Below are positions 9,000 through 21,143 of a stretch of DNA of 64,000 nucleotides, piece by piece. Position 1 is the stretch's first letter. Each line of letters begins with the position of its first letter. The stretch is from Blasia pusilla (lineage: Eukaryota > Marchantiophyta > Marchantiopsida > Blasiales), in NCBI GenBank assembly GCA_050084515.1, contig CM114273.1:18228001-18292000 (forward strand), written 5' to 3'. Under the pieces are notes generated by a model, which saw only the letters and a program-made list of their open reading frames with translations, did not search any database and was not told where the DNA came from. The translations under genes were made by a program, and so were the position numbers.

Positions 9000-10867
9000 G
9001 TCGCCAACTCTATGGCGGAAAATAGCGGAGTCTGACTCACTCTGGTGGCCACCTCCAACACTATGGTCAACACTGACTCCACCCGAGCCCGGATAGGAGT
9101 TGTCACTCCAACTCCTCGTGACGTCGACGTAGGTGCCGGAACTGTAGGCACCGCTGGTCGTCGAGGCACCATCGATGGTGTGTGTAGTGCCTCCGACAAT
9201 GTGAATGATTGTGGAACCCTGGCCTGCCGCCCATCGGTCCCCTCTGGTGGATCAATCTCAACTCCACCTCTCGATGGCTCAGTGCCTCTCCTAGCACCCT
9301 GAGTCACCACTGCAGCTGCCTCAACCTGGGCTGCACTACACATAAATCCCATACTGGCGAGATCCTCACCCGGGTTAGGGTAAGAAGTAGAAGCTAGAGT
9401 CACGGGAGCTTCTCGCAGCTCCATGCCTTCCCTAAGCTGCATCATCGTCATGGCAGCAATCCTCTGCTCCAACTGATCGATGCGTGAGAGAAGTATCGGC
9501 TTTGGTGCTCCTGCTCCATCTCCTCTGGCTGGTGGTGGTCCTCTACCACCACGTCTAGGAAGAACTCCCCAACCTCCTCCAGGACGACCGCCCCCAGGCC
9601 CTCGTACCTCTGGACGTGCCCCTCGGCGAAGGTCAAAATATCTATCCCTAGTGTGACCATATCTATGGCAATGGTCACACTGGTGCTGTGGTGGGGCCAT
9701 CCTCTGTGGCTCCTGAGCAATCAGAGGCGCTGGTGGTCCTCTCCCATACTGTGGGTAGTCTCTCAACCTATGGGCCCCTCCACACGTCCAACAAGACCAC
9801 ATCGGTCCCTGTTGGGCAACATATGTAGGTACGGGTCGTTGCCTCATAGGCTCACGGTACCCGCCCTGCTCTCTAGGCACACTGGCCCGCTCTCGCGGTA
9901 CTGGTGCTCGCTCTGGCACCTGTGGGGTCACCGTCGCTCGTGGACCCGTTGACTCTCGAGAAAATCCAGCGTTCACTACCTGCTCCTCACTCATGTTGAG
10001 CTCAATACGCTCAGACAACTCAATGACCACCTTCAATGTGGGCTTCACTGTGTGAATCAGCACAGCATCTCGGACTCTCCTCCGTAATTCTCGGTCCGAA
10101 CCCAGACCAATATTGGGTCGATGCGCCTCGATCACTCCAAACGTAGCAATGATCAGCCTCCTCATGCGTGTGAATGCCTCTCTCAGACTCTCACCCGATC
10201 GTCGCTGAAAATCCTATAGACTCTTCAGCTTGTCGGTGCGTACGCCTTGGTAGCTCTTCCCCAACTTTCGGAAGAACTCCACTATGGGGCTCAAGCCGGG
10301 TGGCCCTCTACCACCAGAGGTCTCTGCCACAATGCCTGTCTCACTGCCCTCCTCTCCATCTAGTCTCCGGGCTGATGGTGTGGGTCTCTCTCCTCTCACA
10401 ATCCCATCATATGCCTTGCGACCACTAGTGGACACATACCCTGGAGCCCAATACATCCTCCAGGCATCGATCTCTACTGAATATAGTGATCGAAACTCCA
10501 TGTAGTCATCCATCGGAGGACCCTCCAAGTGCTGGAACAACCCCTTCCATGCCATGAAAGGGTTGAACCGTGTCGGGGTCCGTATCTCCTAGAAGTCGCA
10601 CCATGTGTCAAACTCCTGGATAAAATCATCTAAGTCGATGGTGCCCACTGCACCCGAGAAACGACACATGCCCCGATGGCCCATGTCGTCCATCTCCTGC
10701 CAAGTACTACTGTCTCTGTCCGTGATCTCGTCACCAGACCCAGTGTCCAGTGATGACGATCCAGCCACGGATGGATGTCGAGGTAGCTCCTCACTGGTAA
10801 CCCCTCGGTATCTCACTCCAATCCGTGTCACACCACTACTACTGCTCGCACTACCCCGTTCTTCCAA
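9000..10867 (-). pseudogene. gag with two zinc knuckles (copy 1)
   Basis: The frame opens with ATG at 10867 and runs through retrotransposon gag sequence (WKGLFQHLEGPPMDDYMEF), with stops near 10587 and 10212 in an otherwise continuous frame. A basic, proline-rich region leads to two knuckles. CWTCGGAHRLRDY lacks one spacer residue and its last Cys. CDHCHRYGHTRDRY has Tyr in place of the last Cys, whereas copy 2 keeps CDYCHRYGHTRDRC. Gag would coat the RNA and form the particle. A Gly/Arg-rich stretch follows, and the protease then continues in frame. Confidence 0.85.
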
Positions 10868-12403
10868 ACCCTTGAATAACGCCGTGATAACAAACCCTGT
10901 CTCACCCGCTCAAGCACTCAGACTCACCTAGAGTCTCCCACACACCTCACTAGCTCACCTATGCTAACATCAATCCCGTGATGACATACCCGGCCTCACA
11001 CACGCTCAACACTCGGGCTCACCATGAGCCTCCCAACTGACTCACCTAACCTAGCGACACTCTCTCGGGTCATACACGCGACCCCTACTCGGCAACCGCC
11101 GTATATCCACCAACATGCTACACATGAAAAGAATCTACACTCGTCACCATCACTGCACCCATCTAGCATCAGCTACTACCCGATACCCAGCACTCTCAAT
11201 CACACACGACAAGTGCAGGAAAAGGGACTCAAATGGGTAACCTGATCACGCCCTCCAACCTGCTGCACCATCAACATGCACTCCTCCACATGATATGACA
11301 ATCTCCGCAACACAACACCCTCCTCGACCAACATGTCGATCCTCCCGTCAACAAATGCAGATAACCCGTCGGCATCATGCGCACTAATACTCCATCGTCA
11401 ACTCTCCCCGCAAACTGTCGGTGTAACTCACCCACCTCGCCGACAGTCACTTCGGTCTTCCAAAAATAATCTCCGTGCAAAATCTTACTCTGAAAAATTG
11501 CGTACAAGCCCGCTCAACCACATAGCTCTCCTAACTATGTTAGCCATTCCACCTCATCCGCTTCCCAAACTGGTAAGCCAGTTTTACCATGACTACGTCC
11601 GGTCCTACTATGTCTACCTAGTGCCTTACCACGTCCGGCCTCCACTTGACTAACTCCCGTACTCTAGCTCCGTTTACTCTCCATTCTTCAGAGCTACTCA
11701 AGTACCATGGTACACTATACCTACCAGGTACACATGTACCTCCCCACTTCCATGGAGCCTTAATGGCTCCTCCTAGCTCATGCGCCTTGGGGAGCCCTGT
11801 TCGGGCACACGGCCCTATGCAGGCCCTCTACCTTTTACTTCCTTCAGACGTGCACGGCCCTTACCTTTGTTCTTTCAACTTTGGAGTCATAATAACTCCC
11901 AAGACCCTCTCTATCCTTCCGGCCTGGCCTGCCTTCACGCCCTGTTCCAAACCCGTATGTAGCCCGACCCCCTTCCGGCCGTGGCCCTATGTGATTGCCT
12001 TCCACTCCCGTTCTACAGCTTTCCCCGTGACCTAACCTAAAATCGGCCGCATCCTAGCCTGTACTCCTACCCAGGCTGCATTCGTACGTATCAGCTAGGC
12101 GGCTATGACCTAACCTCCTTACTTAACAGCCCCCGGCGGCTGTAAGACCAAACTGTCTTTTCTTCTCTCTCTCGACACCCTCATTCGCGTACGCCCACCG
12201 CACACTACACTCGGCTGTTATCTCGCGTCAATCCGTACCAGCAAAATCTGAGAAAAATGGACAGCGCTTCCGCCCACGGCCTTCCAAACAAAAAAATGAC
12301 AAAACACCCGCAACACACGCGTCTCCAGGGGCTCCCGACCAAGGCAACTCGCTTGCCTACCTGCAAACAACGAATTCCCACCAGCCCCATGACATCTTTC
12401 TCA
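10868..12403 (-). other. Untranslated leader of copy 1
   Basis: About 1.5 kb of C-rich (plus strand) sequence lies between L and the gag start. I found no convincing coding frame; the 129-codon plus-strand frame at 11646-12035 is antisense and has no recognisable domain. The segment next to L (about 12245-12403) is conserved in copy 2 (about 55340-55499). No clear tRNA primer-binding site (such as TGGTATCAGAGC) follows the L end. Confidence 0.6.
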
Positions 12404-12406
12404 TGT

Positions 12407-12893
12407 AAAAATATAAAGAGTAGTAAAAAAGGCACACCCGGCCTAAAACTCCACTCCTCAATCTACATCGGCATATCAAGCCTCGTCCACCTTGTGCTAT
12501 CAAGGAATCCGGACGCTAGCACCCTAGTCCTATCTCACACACATACAAGGGAGGTGCTCCAACGGCCCAACATGAGAAAAATGGCTTAGGAAAACCATCC
12601 TCCTCTCTTATATAGGGTTGGGAAGAGCCAAAAGGCTCTGCACCTAAAAATAACCCTCCCCTTGGTAACCTGCACGCACAGGTTACCAGGGGCGGGTAAC
12701 CTGGTCAACAAGTCAAGTCACCCGGCTGCAAAAGACCTCAACATGAAAGTTGTCAGAAACGATGTTCCTGACACAATGGACCTATCCTCAACCTAATCCG
12801 ACACCGTGGGACAAAGTTACACTCAAGATAGTCCGCTGGCTCCTACGCCCTATCCACGATAGATCTCGGCCTATCGGCTACTCAGATGTGACA
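12407..12893 (-). repeat. Module L (LTR-like), 5' copy of element 1
   Basis: This 487-bp copy matches 2968-3449. In element orientation it begins TGTCACATCTGAG and ends in TTTTTACA if the next bases are included (12404). It holds the element promoter. Upstream of the TATA box is a perfect inverted repeat, GGTAACCTG-CACGCA-CAGGTTACC (near 12663-12688). Confidence 0.9.
12608..12614 (-). promoter_or_regulatory. TATA box of the retrotransposon promoter
   Basis: In element orientation the sequence reads CCCTATATAAGAGAGG. The same box occurs in the L copy near 3170-3176 and at 55702-55708. Transcription would be expected to start about 25-32 nt downstream, which leaves R- and U5-like sequence inside L. 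The position is inferred from the motif alone. Confidence 0.6.
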
Positions 12894-12897
12894 ATAT

Positions 12898-13865
12898 CAA
12901 ATATACTTATTTTTTGGAAAAATCAATAATGTGTGTTGTGTGGATGTGAAAAACAAAATAGATTTTCTATCAATATCTATGTAAGTGAGAAGGGAGATAT
13001 GTACACATAAATTACCCCTAAGGTAGCAACTCACAATAACCTCCTAAAATGGGTACCAAAAAGAACCCCTCTAAGCCTCGATGTAATCTCACTGAATTCA
13101 TACGATATTTTTTGAAATATTTTCTTACAAGACTTAGTTTAGAAAAAAATTCTTCTTATTTAAAAAAATTAATAAAATCGTTTTCATGCATCACATAAGA
13201 AATTAAACCAAAATATATATTATTATCAACCTTAGAATTTAAGGAACGTCAAATTCTCATGAACTTCATGTGTCAAATTTTCATTTAAACAAATCAATTT
13301 CAGATTTTTATATTGATTAAGAATCTTAAACTTAATTATACTAGATTTTATCATCAAATGCATTTCATTATTTTCTCACCATATAACATTTTTTATATAC
13401 TAGTGGATTTAAGGTAATTTTTTATTTTCTTATGCATTTCTTTCTTCCCTTTGTTGGAAATAGATAATTTTCCAACAAAGAAGGATTTATGTTTTTCAAA
13501 GTGGTAAATTTTCAATATGAAAGAGAATGAGAGATATAAATTTTCAAGAAGGAAGGGGAAGAGAGAAAAGTACAAATCTATATGATTATTGCACAACGTC
13601 CCTTAGATTTTCAATCTCCTCTCTAGTTCTAACCTTCTCAACTAATATGGTCGCTTGCCTTTTGAGCTAATAAGATCATTGATTTAAGAGATGACTCAAT
13701 GAATTTTGGGGTTAGTAAAATAATTAACCCGTGTGTCCACAATTTTTAAGAAGGTTTTTGCAAAGATTGTTTTAAATGTTCAATTTTAATTAAGAGAGGG
13801 AGTGGTGGAGGTGGAGAAGGTCACTCATTCCATATAGATTAAGATAAATGGCCCCTTTATGGCAA
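12898..13865. other. AT-rich intergenic DNA
   Basis: I see no gene, RNA or convincing repeat. The longest open frame is 67 codons (13393-13596, minus) and has low-complexity F/L/K/S composition. Confidence 0.5.
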
Positions 13866-14206
13866 GGTTGCACACAAAAAAATCCATGTCCGTGGACTTA
13901 TGTGAAGTTATGTCCGTCCCTAGGACAGACATGTCTGTGTGGGCTCGGGTTCTACGAGAACATACCCAGACCTAGTGACCCACCCCGCCCGCAACGTAGA
14001 CTTGGGCTTAACTAGCCTGCACCCAATCCATCAACCCATCGCTTGTTCTTGCCACCCATTTTGTCGCCCGCACTAAGCCCCTGCCTTGCTCGTAGAGTCC
14101 CACATCAAGCCTGTACCCGTTTCCACGTCTCAAGCCTGCGCAGGCCATAGGGATACCGAGAAAACCCGAGCAGGGACCCATTGGGCATGTCCATTTCCAT
14201 GCAACC
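13866..14206 (+). mobile_element. GC-rich element with GGTTGC inverted ends, copy 1
   Basis: This GC-rich island in AT-rich DNA starts GGTTGCACAC and ends TCCATGCAACC, so the ends are inverted repeats (GGTTGCA, then weaker similarity). Its first 80 bp, with ATCCATGTCCGTGGACTTATG and GGACAGACATGTCTGTG, are shared with 39432-39627 and with the sequence starting at 62289. No transposase is encoded. It fits a non-autonomous DNA transposon; I could not find a target duplication. Confidence 0.55.
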
Positions 14207-15907
14207 ACACTCTATGAGGATTTGCATAGGGCTGATAAATCCTTATCCATTCCGAAGAAAATATGTCTACATTCCAATTTCATCCCTAGCTTCCCCTGCA
14301 AAATGAGAGAGAAAATATGGAAGGAGAGAAGGCTAAAAGACAAACAAACATGGAGATAATAGGGATTGACACTACGTATTTCTTCAAACATACCTTTCTA
14401 ATATTTTGAAAAGGATAGAGAATGGGAACAAGTTTAGTGGATGGGGATCCGGAAAATTTTTGGAAATGCAAAGACTCTCTGTTATACCTCTATCGAGAGA
14501 GATGTATAAATGAAAGGGAAGCCCTTTCTCTCCAAAAGTCAAAAGATAAATTATTCCTCTATGGACAACTTGATAGAGTCTATCATGCCTATTTTTCAAT
14601 TCTTTCCAAAATTCATTTAGAATACATTCATTTTTTCAAATGTATCTTTTTATTGGAGAACACCTTCTTACATGACCTCCTTAAATGTTCAACATAAGGC
14701 ATTTAAATTTGAATTTTTATTTTTTAAATACACATACCATAAAAAAGATTCAAAAAGGAAGAACAACTAAGTAGAGAAATCATAAAAAAATACCATTACT
14801 TGATACACATTATGCAGGATAAATTTCATTATCACTTTTCACAAATAGAAAAAATACATTCTACCAAATGATAAGTTTTTGCATATCCCATTTTCTCTCG
14901 AATAGCTTTTAGGACTTCTCTAGGCTATAAAGGAATGAAATATTTACCCCTATTGTATTGTTGGGCACATGCACATTGTTATGCTACAAAGAAAATAGAA
15001 GAAAATATTTTTCATTTAAAAAATGATAGTTCATGACGTGGATTATACATCCGAATTTTTTCTAGTGTTTTTAGTTAATTATTCTTCCCATCCTCTACAA
15101 AAGTGACTTAGAATACCTTCCCCTTCAAAAAGAAAAAACTAGTATAAACACATGCCATGCACATGTTTATGTTAATTTTTTTTAAATGTCATTTTAAATT
15201 AATTTTGAATGATTCTATTGCCGTGGGTGAGGAGAAGTGATTGGTTGAGGTTGGCGAACTATGGCTACGATGATCCTCACGGGTTTCTTGAGACCATGGA
15301 GAGTGCAGCGCGTGCAGAATTGTGGACATGGCGCGTGCACAAGTTGCTTGCACTCATTTCCCCCCGAACATACTCCGCATAATTGTAGCTCCCATCTCCA
15401 TGATGTCGGGTGGGAAGAGCAACACTATCTATATTTTCTTTTTTTCGTAAAGAATGATGCACTTCGATAAAAACTTCTATATACTAATTGAGGAATGCAG
15501 TTTTCTCAAGCCGCTCCTCTGTTTGATACCTGTCACTAAACTCCTCCGCAAGATACCTGTAACTAAACTTCTCTGCAAAATATTTTTGTCACTGAAAATG
15601 GGTAAGGAGTGAAATTATTAATAGGGGTACCTTGCGGGTCCTAACTAGTTAGAAAAATTACAGCTCCGTGTTTGCCAACTACTCTTCCAAAGGGGTGCTA
15701 CTTCCAAACGTTGAAGGCACGAGAAATGGTCGACTTGTTCCGTGGTACATGGATTGGAGTGGCAGGAGATTCTCTTTCCTTGTTCTTCTCCATCTGCTGA
15801 TGCTTGATGCTAATCCAACCCACCTCACGGAAAACACCGCAATTTTTCTTTCACTTGGGAAGAAGAGAACATCAAGTTCCAATATATGTATGGGCACCGT
15901 ATCGGGC
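14207..15907. other. Intergenic DNA without a supported gene
   Basis: Mostly AT-rich. Around 15240-15460 and 15660-15900 the composition is more balanced and open frames of 60-130 codons occur, but none resembles a known protein. The 133-codon frame at 15668-16069 enters retrotransposon sequence out of its coding frame and is not accepted. Confidence 0.45.
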
Positions 15908-16170
15908 CGATGCATACCAATCGGGCACCATCTCCTCATCACTCTCTCCGTGACATCGAGCTCCTGTGTCGTCTCTCTAACTCGAACATGGGTTACGACT
16001 CAACCCGTCCGCATCTTGGTTCAGCCGGCCTGGCCTATGAACCACCTCAAACTCATACTCCTGCAGTAATAGAGCCCACCGAGCAAGCTTTCCCGTAAGC
16101 TTGTTGGACTCCATCAACCACCTCAACGGCTGATGATCAATGATAGGTGTGAAAGGGTTGCCAAATAAAT
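15908..16170 (-). mobile_element. RNase H-region fragment of the methyltransferase retrotransposon
   Basis: This stretch aligns with 5231-5488 of copy 1 (for example GGGCACCATCTCCTCATCAC and GTGAAAGGGTTGCC) with scattered substitutions. It has no L or T module at either side and stops abruptly in unrelated sequence. It is therefore a captured or truncated piece, not a separate insertion with ends. Confidence 0.85.
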
Positions 16171-17430
16171 ATGGCTATGGCATATGCTCCAAAAGACCAA
16201 CTCAACAAAATATAGTAAGAGACTCCCTAGAGTTGACCGCAAGCTCACTATTCCCCTCTTCGTCTTGCACAAAATTTCAGCCATCGGGATGGACCCATGA
16301 CACAATACAGGTGGTGCACATGTTTCGGCTTAATCTTCCAATATCGATCAGTTCTATGCTCAAACCCCCGAAGGAGATGATACGGATGACGCCAGAACAG
16401 TGTGAACTTTATGAGGCAGAGCTCGGGAGTACATAGTTTCTTCGTCGTGAGGGTCCGTTGAATCTGTTAAATTTGAGGACTCTGAGTCATGGATGTGGAC
16501 TTGCGTGTACACTAGATGGGATGCGTTACAATTACGTCAGGTATGAAGCCGCTGTGCATGTGATGGCGAATGCCTTTCTAAGTACAACCGAGCAATCATT
16601 GTGAGGTGTGCCACTTCCCAATGACACATCAGAGAAACTCGTCAGGAATGTTCGAAGAGGCAAGATACTGCCAACTCTAGCAGTATCGTAGATACAATCC
16701 TGGAAAGTCATGAATCAATAGAAACGTCTTGTATATACTTTGGCGACTGGGAGAATACCATTTTCTGAAGGAAGCCGATCTTGTGTGATTGGAAGAACAT
16801 AGCCAATAGACATTTGAGGATGATCCCATCGCACTGTCCAAAGGTTCTTACAAAAGCAAAAGCCCAAGGCTTTTGGACTTCCTTCGCACGAGGGTGAGGT
16901 CAGGGACATTGGTGATAGGATAAATGAGTGCACAGAATGCGCTGTAATCAGTTTCGTAGTGTGTAATTGTTTACTAAGTAAGGTAATTCACCAATTTTGT
17001 TTAAATAATGTGGTAGGACCTGGGCTGCTGACTGTTGTCCATTTGGGAACCACAATGTAGTCAACCACGTGTAGTTTTGAGGCTAGAACCTGAATAATGT
17101 AGGAAAATGTGCACAGATTATGAAGTGTTCACCTGTAGAGTCTGCTGACCATGTATGTCAATATATTTTCAGAGAATTTGAGGTCTTTGAAAAGCGGCTG
17201 AGGGCGAGTTACTGTGCTGTGGATCACTCAACTCTGAGAGCCGCAGAGTGAATTTCATAGGATCCGACGGGTTAACACTGGTGCAGGTGTTAATTCACTT
17301 CGTTGTTCCTACTGGCTGAAGTCTCTTGCAAAGCCTTGCAAGATATCAACCTTAAAATTTCCAGTTCCTGAATCCAGGAAACTGAAAATTTCTAGTCACT
17401 TCTAGACAAGTCAGGCTTGCTGTCCTGAGA
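16171..17430. other. Unidentified sequence with possible broken coding character
   Basis: On the plus strand, about 16270-16960 gives protein-like stretches (around RMTPEQCELYEAEL) broken by several stops. I do not recognise the family and cannot show it is a pseudogene. Near 17354-17391 there is an imperfect hairpin (CAGTTCCTG and CAGGAAACTG arms). Confidence 0.3.
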
Positions 17431-18153
17431 AGCTGTAAATGACTACAGAACTTCTTTTACTTCAGAAATGTCTGAGAAGCAAAGCTGGAAAGTCCTCACA
17501 TTCACAGGATGATTTCTTTAGGAAACCTAGAATACAAGGAGGTAACAGAACTACAAACATGATAGTAATTACAACCAAGACCAAGGACCACCAAGCAGGC
17601 TATCCGTCAAACCAGGTTTGTGCTTCTCATTGTAAAAATTGCAAATCGTGCATGTGATGGGATATCATCACCTTCATACCTGCAGTAACCACTGACGAAT
17701 CAACTGTCCTGTAAGTAGTGTTGTCAGACTGTGAAAGCTTCAGGCTGGGCCAACTATTGAACATCACCCCTGCCGCACCTGGGTCTATGTGCATACAGAG
17801 AGAAATGAACTTTCCTGGAATAAACCTTCCGATTTTCCTATCCCATACAATTTCCAGAGAAGACAATTAAGATTGGCTGGCTGGGTGTAGTAATGTGTCA
17901 AAAAATTTGCAACCACAAACTGCTGTTTGAGTGTACGACAGACTTGTTTATCTGAGATAGGAGAATGTAGCAACATGAAGCATGAATTGATACATTCTTC
18001 CCATTCTTCTGCAAGAAATGCTTTAGCTTTACAAGTTATACAATCCTGGGGGAATGAACCCATCAGGTATGAATTTGGATCCAGAGGGGCAAGTCACCTG
18101 CAGCCTTGGTACAATTCTAAAAATTGACTCGCTATGTGACATGACTTCAGGTA
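17431..18153 (-). other. Presumed 3' flank or 3' UTR of ING2
   Basis: This lies directly downstream of the ING2 stop codon. Short open frames on both strands (for example 17785-18063) have no recognisable domain. The UTR end cannot be fixed from sequence alone. Confidence 0.35.
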
Positions 18154-21143
18154 TCATAAAGGAGGGTCTAATAGACCCCGACGCTGTAGTGCTTTACAAG
18201 TTGGGCAGTACCACTTTCCCTTGAACCGAGTTTCAGAGCTTAGCCCAACACATTGGTAGTGAAACCACTCGCCCCCGCTGCACTGCGTACACCAGAACCA
18301 TTTTCAAGTTTCAAGAAATGTCAAACAAAGCAGATGCCTACCATAAAATATCTAATGTATGTGGCGCAAAACACCATGGAGCCAACAGATAAGCTCCAAT
18401 CTTGAACATAACAAAGCACACTTTTTAAATGGCACCTCCATATTTCAGCAGTTACAGCAGATTAAGACTAGGTCCTCAAGAGTGCAAGGATTCTCTCCTA
18501 CTTTCCATGGTCTGGTAGATTGTCCAAGAATGCAGGTAACTTACAAGCTCATTATCGCATGCAATCATTTCGCCGAATGATACCTGCTCAGCAAGTCACA
18601 CTAGTTAGAGAGGCTGGAAACATCCGCAGTAAATTGTTCAAGTTGGTAAGACAATAGTGTCTAAAATGTCATTGACCATCATATGACCAGAACTGATCCA
18701 GAACTTATGGCCCACTGAAAGGATCCTTTCCTGAACTAGTGACGAATCACCTCTTCAGTGTGAATGGGTCATTAAGTTAAGCAACCTTGTCAAAGCTGCA
18801 AGTCCACGCTCTAAAAGACCATACGAGTTGTTTAAGGGTGAACAAGAAAACACAAGTTTTAGGACAGGAATATAGCAAACTCTTAAACTGATCCAGGTTT
18901 GTCTACAGGACGATGTGATGGTGTAGCTCAACTAACACCCGGATCCAGCCTCCACTGTTTGACCATTGCATGATCAATACAGATTACTTAAAACAGTGCC
19001 ACTAGATATCTTCTGTCAAGGTTGAAGCCTTACTTAAGCTCAGCAATTTAATAAACTGAAGAGACACAATATACTTATGGGCTCATATTGGGCTCTCAAC
19101 GACATTCACATGTCTTAGTCATAGTCTATGCTTCAAATCCCTCTCTAGCTCATGACAAGAAAATGTATGGTATCGCATATGAGGGCTCTCAGTGACATCA
19201 CATGTCTCAGTCCTAGTTTATGCTTCAAATTCTTTTCTAGCTCATGACAAGAAAGCGCTTATGACGACAAGCCAAGGGACTGTAGATGCAGACGAAGATA
19301 CAATATGCCACTTGTTCTACCCTACACCCACTTCTCCAATGAGACAGTGTACAAATCTCACTTGGCCACAAATGCAGTAGGTGGGCTCATTTGGATCAAT
19401 TGGCTGATCAACATCTGCTGGCGGTGGTTGACTTTTCTTTTTGTGACTACCAGGAGGAGGCATGAGCTCACTGTCTCGCTCACGGTCCCTTTCGCGTTCT
19501 CTGTCGCGATCGCGGTCCCTTTCTCGTTCTCTCTCTCTTTCCATTCCCAATCTCTTAGCCATAGGAGTCATAAATTGCCCTTTCCTCTTTTCCTCTCGAC
19601 TCGTTGGCAGTGGCAGTATTGCAGGCTCATCTTGTGGAATCTTTCCTTCTGCAAGCCAGAAATTTGATCAATTATGTTGCAAGTACGAAATGAAATTTTC
19701 TTCCAAATGACTTCAATTACAAGATGCAATCTGTTGTCTGTGAAGCTTACATCTAGCTTGCCAACCATCCAAGCATCCACACAACCCATTCAGTAGATCT
19801 TGGACACCGCAACACAGGACTTGGAGTGATCATCCTAAACTAGGGCCAGGCAGAAGGCTGTCTATACCTTGTCTCAAATCATCTGCAAAAGTGTGTAAGT
19901 CCTCATCCAAGCGCCTCACATGCTGGTCAATCTGGTCATACAGGCACTGAGTGAACACCAAACAGAAGCCTTTTTCCCCTCACAGTCTTGTCCTGGAAAG
20001 TTAAACTCTGATCATATTTGTAGGGTTCCAGCAGAAAGGATCTTCTAATTATGAAGTGATCAATACATTCTTTCAAAACAGGAGGTGTTATACTAAGAGT
20101 CTTCACCAAGTCATAGGCCTGCTGGGCCAGCAGCACCTTCTCTGTGCAGAGGCTGACAGTATTTTCTTGACTAGCTTCTATGTCTCTCCGTAACTTTTCC
20201 ACAATCTCCTCCTGCTCTGCTGTTGCCTTCTTTGAGTGTTGGGAAGGCATATTTAGACAAGCCTTTGTACTTTCCCGTAGTTGAGTGACCATGCCTGTCA
20301 TAAAATTCTTGAGTAAGTGACTTGACCATACTGCCAATTTTACTTTCGAAAAGAACTTAAACTAACTCTCATGTCTCCACAGCACATACACTCTCTTCTG
20401 CAGCAATGATTCCAGTTCCTCCACCAACCACCCACTTGCTTACTCATTCATGGGAGAAGGTGGTACAAAGAAGATGGTGGCAGTGTAACAACACCACCGT
20501 CCCCCCCAGACATGGTCAAGTTACTTGAAACATTCCCATGCAACATTGCACACATCATGAGGAGGAATAGAAAACAGCCAGAGATGAACACACTTTGAGA
20601 GCGCTCGTCCAATTCCCTCATTGTTGACAAGAGCCGTTGCAGTTCAGCAGGCAAAGAGCTAGAATCTGCAGAACAAAATTCCACAGATTTGTTACATGGG
20701 TGCAAAGTCTGCCTAGACAGAGCTCCACACTCATTGCCAACAATTTTCTGGACAATTGTGTTGATACCTAGCAAGAAGCTACGAAAGTAACAATTTCCTC
20801 TTGGTTTTCCTCTCTATGCGTGCCCAAATAGATTACAGGTAGGACGTTTAAATGTTCAAAAGCCTCAGGAAATAGAAACTTTTGAGCAGATCTCATGTGT
20901 AGATAACATCTTATTTTTACACGCACTTGAAAGCACACACTTCTGAATGAAACTACTTTGTTAAAGAATAGAGAAACAAGGCCATAATGTGTCTTGGACA
21001 TGCAAGCTAAGCAAGCTAAATCAAAGGGCTGAATTCGTGAAAACTATCCTTTAACTTTTGGTGTTACGAAGGTTTGAAGGAAGGCAGCAAGTCATACATT
21101 CAAGATAGTCGTCTACAAAAACTCCTGTTCGGGCTATAGCCAT
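18154..21143 (-). CDS. ING2: ING2-type PHD-finger histone reader
   Basis: Seven exons joined by GT..AG introns give a 274-residue protein: 21143-21098, 20665-20594, 20294-20107, 19933-19870, 19648-19362, 18583-18545 and 18282-18154. It starts [16 protein letters not shown], which matches plant ING2 and fixes the start codon. The N-terminal ING helical domain includes [20 protein letters not shown] and [16 protein letters not shown] 39-nt micro-exon encodes the middle of the PHD finger. The finger runs from YCICGQ through MIACDNEL and [14 protein letters not shown] to GKWYCPTC, with all C4HC3 zinc ligands present. An unusual run of ER/DR repeats precedes the finger. ING proteins read H3K4me2/3 and bring histone acetyltransferase or deacetylase complexes to chromatin. 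Plant ING2 is about 262 residues, so the model looks complete. Confidence 0.93.
19083..19256. repeat. Tandem duplication in an ING2 intron
   Basis: About 85-90 bp containing GGGCTCTCA, CACATGTCT and TAGCTCATGACAAGAAA appears twice in tandem with substitutions, inside the intron between the exon ending at 19362 and the 39-nt exon. Confidence 0.75.

Larger units (their letters stand above)
2851..12893 (-). mobile_element. Ty3/gypsy-type retrotransposon carrying a DNA methyltransferase and a PHD finger (copy 1)
   Basis: This is a ten-kilobase element read right to left. It has a promoter-bearing repeat L (12407-12893), a leader of about 1.5 kb, and gag, protease, methyltransferase, reverse transcriptase, RNase H, integrase and PHD finger (10867 down to 3663). 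A T-L-T block (3589-2851) ends it. The domain order PR-RT-RNaseH-IN and the IN and RT motifs place it in Ty3/gypsy. Its ends read TGTC...GACA in element orientation. The flanking ATAT (2847-2850 and 12894-12897) may be a 4-bp target duplication, though both flanks are AT-rich. Stops and frameshifts break the polyprotein, so this copy is not autonomous. Gag, protease and methyltransferase share one frame down to about 7260; RT and RNase H lie in another. Confidence 0.9.

Noticed and set aside
11646-12035. 129-codon frame in the leader of copy 1
   Set aside because: It runs antisense to the element, shows no domain and is absent from copy 2.
2851-12893. Classification as a DIRS/PAT/Ngaro element
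   Set aside because: The split repeats look similar, but a DDE integrase with HHCC domain is present and no tyrosine recombinase was found.
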